Assembly: GCA_964353455.1 (NCBI GenBank)
Contig: CAYGWP010000039.1
Coordinates: 1-17,878 of the forward strand
Reading direction: 5' to 3'
Length of the DNA stretch: 17,878 nt
Source: CAYGWP01 sp964353455
GTDB taxonomy: Bacteria > Planctomycetota > Phycisphaerae > FEN-1346
Shown in pieces: positions 6,083-12,452 of the stretch (position 1 is the first letter of the stretch; every line of letters begins with the position of its first letter). The position numbers and the translations under genes were made by a program. Under the pieces are notes generated by a model. The model saw only the letters and a program-made list of their open reading frames with translations. It had not been told where the DNA came from and ran no database searches.

Positions 6083-6923
6083 GGCATTTCTCCTTCCCGG
6101 CCGCAACCGGCCCCAAGTTGCTGGCCAGCAGTTCGTATGCGTGTCGTCTGTGCTTGGAGAAGCCAGCGATGTTGCGCCTTGTGCGGACACGCACAACGTG
6201 CCATTCCTTGAGGGCCACGCGCCCCTCCGGGCAATCAGCGTAGCTCACAACAAACCTCGCGCCAATCTGATCAAGGCGTTTGAGTTCCTGTGTAAATCGC
6301 ATTAGATCATCTGGGCCAAACGATCCGGCGCAGTACTCGCGAAAGATCCTCCGGCCGCTGACTGCAAACGGCGGGTCTAGGTATACAAAATCTCTCTCTC
6401 TTACATCCTCCAAAGACGCTGAAAAATCACCGTGCCTCAGCACGGCCCTCTTCAACAGCGTGGCACACTTCGCTAAGTCATACTTAGTTGGCGCTCTCCC
6501 CGTTCCAGTGGGACAATAGGGGACATTGAATTGGCCGGACAAGTTGGTCCTAAACAGCCCATTGAATGAGAAGCGATTCAAGTAGATGAATCGGGCAGCC
6601 GCCTCCGCCGGCGCCAAGTGGGCCGGATCGACGGAGCGCAAGTGGTAGTAGGCATCCCTGCCTAGCTCTAGCGTGGAAAGGAACCTGGACACTGCAACAT
6701 GGTGGTCGCGAACCTGAATAAAGGTGTCAACTAATTCCCTGTTAAGGTCCGAAAGAACAGCTTGCCGGGGCCCCAATGCGAAGAAAAGACACGCGGACCC
6801 CATAAAGGGCTCGTAGTATCTTCCGAATCCATCAGACCACATTTGCCGAAGCCGCGGAACGAGCTGACGCTTGCTGCCTGCCCAACGGAGAAAGGGCCTC
6901 GGCTCACCTGCTGCCGTTTTCAC
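6075..6923 (-). CDS. Dam-like (D12 class) DNA adenine N6-methyltransferase, first gene of the operon
   Basis: A 282-residue D12-class adenine methyltransferase that would transfer methyl from SAM to adenine N6 in a short target, perhaps GATC-like but not determinable here. Motifs: FLRWAGSKRQL (11-21), YYEPFMGSACLFF (36-48, SAM-binding motif I region), SDLN (58-61), FNGLFR (120-125), and the catalytic DPPF at 183-186 in DFVYLDPPF. Order and length match Dam/DpnM. The start is GTG (MKTAAGEPRPF...), with TAGGAG nine bases upstream; no ATG fits. It overlaps the ParB-like gene by 8 bases. No cognate restriction endonuclease is present, so this is an orphan methylase or part of a non-classical system. 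Transcription probably begins within 6924-7050, but no clear promoter was found. Confidence 0.9.
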   Translation of the reverse strand: MKTAAGEPRPFLRWAGSKRQLVPRLRQMWSDGFGRYYEPFMGSACLFFALGPRQAVLSDLNRELVDTFIQVRDHHVAVSRFLSTLELGRDAYYHLRSVDPAHLAPAEAAARFIYLNRFSFNGLFRTNLSGQFNVPYCPTGTGRAPTKYDLAKCATLLKRAVLRHGDFSASLEDVRERDFVYLDPPFAVSGRRIFREYCAGSFGPDDLMRFTQELKRLDQIGARFVVSYADCPEGRVALKEWHVVRVRTRRNIAGFSKHRRHAYELLASNLGPVAAGKEKCRE

Positions 6924-7419
6924 CTTCGAAGACTCCTACTGAAAGCAACCGAACGCACGAGTCTCTCTCCCGCACGATCGCCGGCTCTAAAAACGGTCAC
7001 AATCTTGCCTAAGACTGGCAAACCTGGGGACGCCACGAGAGGTTTCCGCGGTGTCCGTGGACTGTATCAGTTCTCGCTTCTTCTTGGCCGCGATGCCGAA
7101 CCTCTGGAAAAACGTGCCCCGTTTCCATTCGTTGCATGCCGACATCGTAATCCTGCGCACAGCATCCGCAACGGAAAAACCGCCGAACCGAAGGCGATAT
7201 TCTCCGTTGGGCCTTCGGGTGCCACGGCTCGCCCACACGGGCCGCGCGTCCACTGCGCGACCTTCATTTTCTGGCCCTCGTCTGGGGACTCACCCGCCTC
7301 CTCGTTCACCGCGAGGGCCAGGAGACCGCCCGGCCCGTCGAACGACGTGACGCCTGATACAAATCACGATACGCCGGCGGGGGGCCGGGGTCAACACAAA
7401 ACGGCATTGGTCACGGCCG
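6924..7419. other. Intergenic region upstream of the operon, no recognisable gene
   Basis: About 500 bases. Several frames are open on both strands but none gave a recognisable family. A minus-strand reading near 7300-7160 (GGLLALAVNEEAGESPDEGQ) looks protein-like but lacks a start, a domain and clean ends. It is expected to hold the promoter of the methyltransferase operon; only weak -35/-10 candidates exist. Confidence 0.4.
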
Positions 7420-7463
7420 GCCGCAAGCCGCAGGCTTCAAGCGGCAGGCTTGAGGCTTGCGGC
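7420..7463. repeat. Hairpin of GCCGCAAGCC words
   Basis: GCCGCAAGCC at 7420-7429 is the exact reverse complement of GGCTTGCGGC at 7454-7463, and the loop contains further copies of the words GCTTCAAGC and GGCTTGAGG. This continues into a GGCTGGAGG tandem to about 7483. It is one of several word-like intergenic repeats here. Confidence 0.6.
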
Positions 7464-7587
7464 TTGAGGCTGGAGGCTGGAGGTCCGCTCAGGCGGATCT
7501 TCGCTGCGCTTCGACTGTAGGCCCGCGGCTCGTCGCCAGCCAGGGCGGGTCTTCGACTCGTGGCCTCTGGCCTGTGTGGTCTGCTCA

Positions 7588-7713
7588 CTCCGCACTCCGC
7601 GTTTTTTCCGGTCCGTTCAATCCGCCCCAACGGGGTCCAACATAACAAGGACAATCGGGCTTCGCCTCTGGCTACGCCGTGATAAATCCGCAATCCGCAA
7701 TCCACAATCCGCA
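7588..7713. repeat. Short tandem word repeats (CACTCCG and CCGCAATC)
   Basis: CACTCCGCACTCCGCG occurs near 7589-7604. Near 7686-7713, CAATCCGCAATCCACAATCC continues to CGCAATC, a run of roughly four 9-base units. Such words recur in planctomycete intergenic DNA and create spurious ORFs. Confidence 0.55.
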
Positions 7714-7860
7714 ATCGGCCCGCCCCGAGGCCACGGCGTACAGGAGCGCGGCCAAGATTCCCTACCGTATATGGTATTCGGATGGCGCTTGCCCCCCCAC
7801 TAATGGTATCCCTTGATGCCTGGCACCTGATTATTTTTCGCGCTCTCGGGGGCAAAACGC

Positions 7861-7893
7861 ACGTAAGTGTTTCTGCAAAAATGGCACTTACGT
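7861..7893. repeat. 33-bp dyad element, copy 1
   Basis: ACGTAAGTG (7861-7869) and its exact reverse complement CACTTACGT (7885-7893) flank a 15-base A-rich loop containing TGCAAAAA. The same element recurs at 8096-8128 in direct orientation. It may be an operator, a mobile-repeat end or a structured RNA. Confidence 0.8.
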
Positions 7894-7909
7894 CAATTTG
7901 GGCCTGTTG

Positions 7910-7987
7910 AAAAAAGTGAAAAAACCGTTCAAAACCGTCAAAAAACCGCAAAAAGGCGCTCAAAACCGTCAAAAACCGATCGAAAAA
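7910..7987. other. Helically phased A-tracts (likely bent DNA)
   Basis: Eight A-tracts of 4-6 bases lie at 7910-7915, 7919-7924, 7931-7934, 7940-7945, 7950-7954, 7962-7965, 7971-7975 and 7983-7987. Their centres are on average about 10.4 bases apart, close to one helical turn, and most are followed by CCG. This is the classic arrangement for intrinsic curvature. It lies between the two 33-bp dyads. Confidence 0.6.
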
Positions 7988-8025
7988 CGTCTTGCCCATC
8001 TTAACATTTGAGGTGTCGAACCCCT

Positions 8026-8041
8026 CTGGCGCTAGCGCCAG
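8026..8041. repeat. 16-bp perfect palindrome
   Basis: CTGGCGCTAGCGCCAG is a perfect palindrome without spacer. It lies between the phased A-tracts and the second dyad. It has the size of a dimeric DNA-binding protein site. Confidence 0.7.
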
Positions 8042-8095
8042 GGCCGTTTTGGGGTCCGAAAACGCGTTTTTTTGCGGTTTCGGAGGTCGAAATTG

Positions 8096-8128
8096 ATGTA
8101 AGTGTTTTTGCAAAAAGGGCACTTACGT
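8096..8128. repeat. 33-bp dyad element, copy 2
   Basis: ATGTAAGTG (8096-8104) and CACTTACGT (8120-8128) flank a 15-base loop containing TTTTTGCAAAAAGGG. It matches copy 1 at all but three of 33 positions and is in the same orientation, 235 bases away. Both copies are followed by CAA. Confidence 0.8.
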
Positions 8129-8129
8129 C

Positions 8130-8270
8130 AAGTGCGGAATGCGGAGTTCGGAGTGCGGAGTGAACGGCACAAGGGCAAAGGCGGGAACCGGGATTCGGGA
8201 TCCGGCATCCGGGCGAAAGACAGTTCAAAGCCTGCCCTGAGCGAAGCCGAAGGGTTCAAAGTTCAAAGTG
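8130..8270. repeat. Cluster of intergenic repeat words
   Basis: Contains GTGCGGAATGCGGAGTTCGG followed by AGTGCGGAGTG, a GGGATTCGGGATCCGGCATC word, and CCTGCCCTGAGCGAAGCCGA followed by AGGG, a variant of an interspersed repeat seen in many environmental bacterial genomes. It ends with tandem GTTCAAA. No gene is present. Confidence 0.5.
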
Positions 8271-8328
8271 ACGGCAAGACGGCAGCGCCGGCGGCCGATT
8301 TATGCAAGGGGCATCGCAAATGACTTGT

Positions 8329-8357
8329 TTGACATGGCGGGAACGGGGCCGTATTGT
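8329..8357 (+). promoter_or_regulatory. Sigma70-type promoter of the sialate O-acetylesterase gene
   Basis: A perfect -35 TTGACA (8329-8334), 17-base spacer and -10 TATTGT (8352-8357). The start of transcription would be near 8364, giving a 43-base leader with AAAGGAG before the ATG at 8407. This excludes the longer reading frame beginning at 8302. Confidence 0.62.
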
Positions 8358-8406
8358 ATGCGTTCGGAAGGCCCGTTTCCGGAACCTCAGCGAAAGGAGC
8401 ATCGCC

Positions 8407-9969
8407 ATGTGCCGTAGCCGAATCGCCCTGCTGATGCTGGTGTCGCTGGTTGCCTTGATGGTCGGATTGCCGGCGGCGGCAGACGTGAAACTGCCAGCGA
8501 TCATCTCCGATAACATGGTCCTCCAGGCTGATTTGAAGGATCCGATCTGGGGCTGGGCGGAGCCTGGCGAGAAGGTGACCGTGGCGGTGGCGGGCCAGAC
8601 TGCCTCCGCCGCGGCGGATAAGGACGGCCGCTGGGAGGTCCGCCTGGGACCGATCAAGGCGGGCGGGCCGCTCGAGATGACCGTCGCGGGGAAGAACACG
8701 CTGACCGTGAAGAATATCCTGGTGGGCGAGGTATGGGTGTGCTCCGGGCAGTCGAACATGGAATTCGGCCTGAAGGGGGCCAATAACGGGATGCAAGAGG
8801 TGGAGGCGGCGAAGGTGCCGAAGATCCGCCTGTTCAGGGTCGAAAAGGCCACCTCGCGCGAGCCGCTGAAGGACTGCAAAGGCCAGTGGATGGAGTGCAC
8901 GCCGGAAACGGCAGGCGGTTTCTCGGCGGTGGCGTACTTCTTCGGGCGCGACCTCCAGAAGGTGCTGGACGTGCCGGTGGGCCTCATCGGCACGTACTGG
9001 GGCGGCACGCCCGCCGAGGCGTGGACCAGCGCCGACATCCTGAAGTCCGACACGGATTTCAAGGCCATATACGACCGGTTCCAGGAGTCCCTGGCCAACT
9101 ATCCGAAGGCCAAGGAGAACTGGGAGGCAAACCGCGAATCGATCATGAAGAAGTGGGAGGAATCCGCGAAGAAGGCCAAGGCCGAGGGCAAGCCGGAACC
9201 CCGCAAGCCCGGCGGGCCCGGCGACCCGGCCACATCGGCCGGCGGCCCGTCGAACCTGTATAACGCGATGATCGCCCCGATCGTTCCGTACGGCATCCGC
9301 GGGGCCACCTGGTACCAGGGGGAATCCAACGCCGGGCGTGCGTACGAGTACCGGAGACTCTTCCCGGCCATGATCACCGACTGGCGGAAGCACTGGGGCG
9401 AGGGCGATTTCCCGTTCCTGTTCGTCCAGCTGGCGAACTTCATGGCCCGCAAGGACCAGCCTGCCGACAGCGCCTGGGCCGAACTGCGCGAGGCGCAGAC
9501 GATGACCCTGAAACTGCCGCAGACCGGCATGGCGGTCATCATCGACATCGGCGATGAGAAGGACATCCATCCGAAGAACAAGCAGGATGTCGGCAGGCGC
9601 CTCGCGCTGGGGGCCCTCGGGACCGTGTACGGCAAGGATATGGTCTATTCCGGGCCGATGTATGATTCGATGAAGGTTGAGGGCGGGGCCATCCGCCTGA
9701 CCTTCAAGCACGTCGGCGGCGGCCTGGTGGCCAGGGGGGAGAAACTGACGGGATTCGCAATCGCGGGCGAGGACAGAAAGTTCGTCTGGGCCGATGCCCG
9801 CATCGATAGCGAGACCGTGGTGGTTTCCTCGAAGGAAGTCGCCAAGCCGGTTGCGGTGAGGTACGCTTGGGCTGATAATCCCGAGTGCAACCTGTACAAC
9901 AAGGCCGGTCTGCCGGCATCGCCGTTTCGGACGGACGATTGGCCGGGGATCACGCAACTGAAGAAGTAG
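8407..9969 (+). CDS. Secreted sialate O-acetylesterase (SASA family)
   Basis: A 520-residue exported esterase that would remove O-acetyl groups from sugars (sialic acid, or acetylated plant or algal glycans in environmental bacteria). Signal peptide: residues 1-25 (RSRIALLMLVSLVALMVGLPAAA). An N-terminal beta domain (about 27-105; DNMVLQ, PIWGWAEPGEKVTV) precedes the SGNH-like catalytic domain. VCSGQSNMEF places the catalytic Ser at 116, WYQGESN is at 302-308, and the Asp/His motif DIHP is at 386-389. A roughly 40-residue Lys/Glu/Pro-rich insert (about 238-280) precedes NLYNAMIAPI. The C-terminal beta domain ends near AWADNPECNLYN. Start chosen from the Shine-Dalgarno AAAGGAG (8392-8398) and the signal peptide. 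It is monocistronic between its own promoter and a terminator. Confidence 0.92.
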   Translation: MCRSRIALLMLVSLVALMVGLPAAADVKLPAIISDNMVLQADLKDPIWGWAEPGEKVTVAVAGQTASAAADKDGRWEVRLGPIKAGGPLEMTVAGKNTLTVKNILVGEVWVCSGQSNMEFGLKGANNGMQEVEAAKVPKIRLFRVEKATSREPLKDCKGQWMECTPETAGGFSAVAYFFGRDLQKVLDVPVGLIGTYWGGTPAEAWTSADILKSDTDFKAIYDRFQESLANYPKAKENWEANRESIMKKWEESAKKAKAEGKPEPRKPGGPGDPATSAGGPSNLYNAMIAPIVPYGIRGATWYQGESNAGRAYEYRRLFPAMITDWRKHWGEGDFPFLFVQLANFMARKDQPADSAWAELREAQTMTLKLPQTGMAVIIDIGDEKDIHPKNKQDVGRRLALGALGTVYGKDMVYSGPMYDSMKVEGGAIRLTFKHVGGGLVARGEKLTGFAIAGEDRKFVWADARIDSETVVVSSKEVAKPVAVRYAWADNPECNLYNKAGLPASPFRTDDWPGITQLKK

Positions 9970-9998
9970 TCAGTAGAGGGACGGCACTCGGCACACAA

Positions 9999-10032
9999 AA
10001 CGGCCCTGGCGCTACCTACCGCCGGGGCCGTT
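9999..10032 (+). terminator. Hairpin terminator after the esterase gene
   Basis: A 13-base stem (AACGGCCCTGGCG / CGCCGGGGCCGTT, one mismatch) with an 8-base loop lies 30 bases after the stop codon. Only a short TTCTT follows, so it may be Rho-assisted or act as an RNA-stabilising stem. Confidence 0.6.
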
Positions 10033-10101
10033 CTTCGCAATGGCTGTTAAGATAGGCAAGGCGGCAACGGTCGCAGTCAGTCCTCGTTGGCGGAACCTCG
10101 C

Positions 10102-10129
10102 TTGACTCCGCAGTTGGGGCGCGTATAGT
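10102..10129 (+). promoter_or_regulatory. Promoter of rex
   Basis: TTGACT (10102-10107), a 16-base spacer and TATAGT (10124-10129), each one base off consensus. Transcription would start near 10136, with a 55-60 base leader. A GTGAAAAGTGTAAC stretch at the start site contains a Rex-like GTGAAA half-site, but no convincing full operator. Confidence 0.6.
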
Positions 10130-10193
10130 GTCCGTGAAAAGTGTAACAGCATGACGAGAATCACAACCCAGCGACGGCGGGAAAGGCACGACG

Positions 10194-10832
10194 ATGGTTT
10201 CTGACAAGAGCATAGGCCGCTTGAGTCTCTACCGGCGGCTACTGAACGTCCTCCAGGCCGAGGGCGGCCGCAGCGTGTTCTCCCATCAACTCGCCCACAG
10301 GGCGGGATGCACTGCCGCCCAGGTCCGACGCGACCTCATGGCCGTCGGCTACTGCGGCAGCCCGGCCCACGGCTACGACGTCACGGGCCTCATCGAGAGC
10401 ATCCGGGAATTTCTGGATGCCCCCGGCGGGCAGGGGGTTGCACTGGTCGGTGTCGGAAACCTCGGCAAGGCCATCATGGCCTACTTCACCGGCCGGCGGC
10501 CAAACCTTCAGATTGTCGCCGCTTTCGACAACGACCCCTACAAGGCGAACCGGGTGATCCACGGTTGCCGGTGCTATGGGATGGAGGACCTCGAGGAGGT
10601 GGTCAGGAAGCAGGAAATCAGGCTGGGGATAATCACGGTGCCGGCGGCCGCGGCCCAGGCGGCAGCCGATGCGTTGGTGCGTGCGGGGGTGCGTGGGCTG
10701 CTGAATTTCGCCCCGGTCCGCCTGCGTGTTCCGCCGAGCGTGTATGTTGAGGATATTGACATGACTGTAGCGTTGGAAAAGGTGGCGTACTTCGCGCGGC
10801 AGGGGGCCGCGGAGAAGGGAGACGAGTCGTGA
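10194..10832 (+). CDS. rex: Redox-sensing transcriptional repressor Rex
   Basis: A 212-residue Rex regulator that binds DNA when NADH/NAD+ is low and controls fermentation and respiration genes. The N-terminal winged helix includes FSHQLAHRAGCTAAQVRRDL (29-48) followed by the wing GYCGSPAHGYDV, where the usual G-x-R/K-G-x-GY-x-V is slightly altered. The Rossmann NAD(H) site is VALVGVGNLGKAI (82-94). The acidic residue of FDNDP (111-115) follows strand 2. LLNFAPVRLRVP (about 165-176) and VYVEDIDMTVALEKVAYF (about 179-196) are typical Rex C-terminal elements. Length is normal. A small ORF overlaps its stop (GTGA). Regulated genes are not obvious in this window. Confidence 0.92.
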   Translation: MVSDKSIGRLSLYRRLLNVLQAEGGRSVFSHQLAHRAGCTAAQVRRDLMAVGYCGSPAHGYDVTGLIESIREFLDAPGGQGVALVGVGNLGKAIMAYFTGRRPNLQIVAAFDNDPYKANRVIHGCRCYGMEDLEEVVRKQEIRLGIITVPAAAAQAAADALVRAGVRGLLNFAPVRLRVPPSVYVEDIDMTVALEKVAYFARQGAAEKGDES

Positions 10833-10951
10833 CGACCACCGAAGTCGCCACCGTCCTCGGGAGGCGCGCGGGCGTCACGTCGCCGGAATCGCAGGCCGAC
10901 ATCCTCGGCAAGCCGCGGCCGGCGGCCCTGGCGGCGCGCCTCAAAGACTGA
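10829..10951 (+). CDS. 40-residue small ORF overlapping the rex stop
   Basis: Starts at a GTG that overlaps the rex TGA (GTGA, 10829-10832), with GGAGAAGGGAG just upstream. Encodes 40 residues beginning MTTTEVATVLGRRAGVTSPE, basic and without a membrane segment or known motif. The overlap and ribosome site suggest translational coupling, but the coding signal is weak in GC-rich DNA. I recognise no family; it could also be the relic of a longer gene. Confidence 0.4.
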   Translation: MTTTEVATVLGRRAGVTSPESQADILGKPRPAALAARLKD

Positions 10952-11015
10952 AGGCTCCTCTTGTCGTGACGGTTGCGAGCCGCGGCGAGGGCCGGAGTTC
11001 AGGACCGAAGTTTCC

Positions 11016-11045
11016 TTGTGATTTGCCGCCTCCTTCGCGTAGAAT
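11016..11045 (+). promoter_or_regulatory. Candidate promoter of the GH28 pair
   Basis: TTGTGA (11016-11021), an 18-base spacer and TAGAAT (11040-11045). The start site would fall near 11052, leaving about 39 bases to the preferred GTG start at 11091 and only a few to the ATG at 11058. This favours the GTG start. Confidence 0.45.
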
Positions 11046-11090
11046 GCGCATCGGGCGATGCTGAAGGTCTGCAATGGGGGAGAGTGCCGC

Positions 11091-12404
11091 GTGCCGGTCT
11101 TTGATGTCCTTCGCTTCGGCGCAGTTGGCGACGGCGTAACGAACGATGGGCGGGCGATCCAGCGTGCGATCGACGCCTGTGCCGCCGCCGGCGGAGGGAC
11201 CGTCTTCGTGCCGGCCGGTAAGACGTACCTCTCGGGCACGGTGCGGCTGGCCAGTTTCGTGGACCTGCACGTCGAGGGCGGCGCGCGGATCATCGCCAGC
11301 GACCGCCGCCGGGATTACCCGAACGACGCATTGAGATGCCTGATTGAGGCGTACGATGCGAGCGGCATCGCCCTTACGGGGACGGGCGTCATCGACGGGC
11401 GGGCGAAGCGCTTCATGACCGCCGAACTGCCGCACATCTACCGCGGAAACGATTGGCGGCCGCGCCTGGTGGGATTCGTCGGATGCCGCGGCGTCACGGT
11501 CCGCGACATCACCCTGGCCGATGCGGCCAACTGGGCGCTGCACCCGGCCGGTTGCGAGGATGTGGTCATCAGCGGCGTGCGGATTCTGAACGACCTCAAG
11601 GTGCCGAACTGCGACGGCATCGACCCGGACCGCTGCCGCAACGTCCGCATCAGCGACTGCCTGATCCAGGCCGGCGACGATTGTATATGCCTTAAAACCT
11701 CCGGCGAGTTCCCCCAGTACGGGCCGTGCGAGAACGTCACCGTGAGGGGGTGCACGCTGGTCTCGACGTCGGCGGCCGTCAAGATCGGGTCGGGAACGGT
11801 GGCCGACCTCAGGGACATCGTATTCGACGGCTGCGTCATCCGCGCGAGCAACCGCGGCCTGGGCATCCAACTGCGCGACGGCGGCAACGTCGAGAACGTC
11901 CTCTTCACGAACATGACTGTGGAGACCCGCCTGTTCCACGAGGACTGGTGGGGCGGGGGCGAACCGATCTACGTGACGGCCGTGCCGCGCGAGGCGGGCG
12001 CGAAGGTCGGCGCGGTCCGCAACGTCCGGTTCACGAACATCCTGTGCCGGGGCGAGGGCGGCGTTTTCATCGCGGCCCAGGACCCCGGCCGCATTGAGAA
12101 CGTCCTCTTGGAGAACGTCCGGGTGGAAATCAACAAGTGGACGAAGTGGCGCGGCGGGCGGCACGACCTGCGGCCGACGGGCGGCGACCGGCGCACGGGA
12201 ATCTCGGACCATCGCACGGCGGGGTTCTACGTCGAGCGGGCCGAAGGCGTGACGCTCCGGAACTGCGAGGTGGCCTGGGGGGCGAATCGGCCGGACTACT
12301 TCGGCCACGCGCTGGAGGCGCACTCGGCCGAGGGACTTGCGGTCGAGAACTTCCGCGGCGAGGCCGCGCATCCCGACCGCGATGCATCAACTTTCATGGA
12401 CTGA
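11091..12404 (+). CDS. GH28-family glycoside hydrolase (polygalacturonase-like), first of a pair
   Basis: A 437-residue right-handed beta-helix protein of GH28. It starts VPVFDVLRFGAVGDGVTNDG, the standard GH28 N-terminus, then AIDACAAAGGGTVFVPAGKT. Active-site motifs: NCDGID (173-178) and QAGDDC (193-198) supply the catalytic Asp residues, and LRDGGN (261-266) stands at the R-I-K position. The usual GHG His motif is replaced by STSAAVKIGS (225-234). No signal peptide is visible, so it may act on imported oligosaccharides. I chose GTG at 11091 because of GGGGGAG upstream and the family start; an ATG at 11058 adds 11 residues without similarity. It is followed at 48 bases by a second GH28. Substrate may be oligogalacturonide or another uronic-acid or rhamnose glycan. 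Confidence 0.87.
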   Translation: MPVFDVLRFGAVGDGVTNDGRAIQRAIDACAAAGGGTVFVPAGKTYLSGTVRLASFVDLHVEGGARIIASDRRRDYPNDALRCLIEAYDASGIALTGTGVIDGRAKRFMTAELPHIYRGNDWRPRLVGFVGCRGVTVRDITLADAANWALHPAGCEDVVISGVRILNDLKVPNCDGIDPDRCRNVRISDCLIQAGDDCICLKTSGEFPQYGPCENVTVRGCTLVSTSAAVKIGSGTVADLRDIVFDGCVIRASNRGLGIQLRDGGNVENVLFTNMTVETRLFHEDWWGGGEPIYVTAVPREAGAKVGAVRNVRFTNILCRGEGGVFIAAQDPGRIENVLLENVRVEINKWTKWRGGRHDLRPTGGDRRTGISDHRTAGFYVERAEGVTLRNCEVAWGANRPDYFGHALEAHSAEGLAVENFRGEAAHPDRDASTFMD

Positions 12405-12452
12405 AGCGGGGGCGGGGGGGGCTCCCGGTGACAACACGCGGATGGTGCAACG

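Noticed and set aside
6083..6196. Longer start for the ParB-like protein
   Set aside because: The extra 38 residues overlap the methyltransferase coding sequence, lack ParB similarity, and the GTG at 6082 has a proper ribosome site.
6762..7520. A 252-codon plus-strand ORF across the methyltransferase start and upstream DNA
   Set aside because: It overlaps the certain methyltransferase on the other strand, has Pro/Arg-rich low-complexity content and runs into repeat words; no family resemblance.
7391..8122. A 243-codon minus-strand ORF
   Set aside because: Its translation is built from repeat words (for example SSLKPQASSL) and the phased A-tracts read as Phe-rich sequence; it has no domain.
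7861..8128. CRISPR array
   Set aside because: Only two copies of the dyad, 235 bases apart, with no regular spacers and no cas genes.
8263..9957. A 564-codon minus-strand ORF opposite the esterase gene
   Set aside because: Antisense shadow of a GC-rich gene; the plus strand has a signal peptide, catalytic motifs, promoter and ribosome site.
10129..10148. Rex operator at the rex promoter
   Set aside because: A GTGAAA half-site is present, but the opposite half is not a TTCAC match, so the dyad is not convincing.
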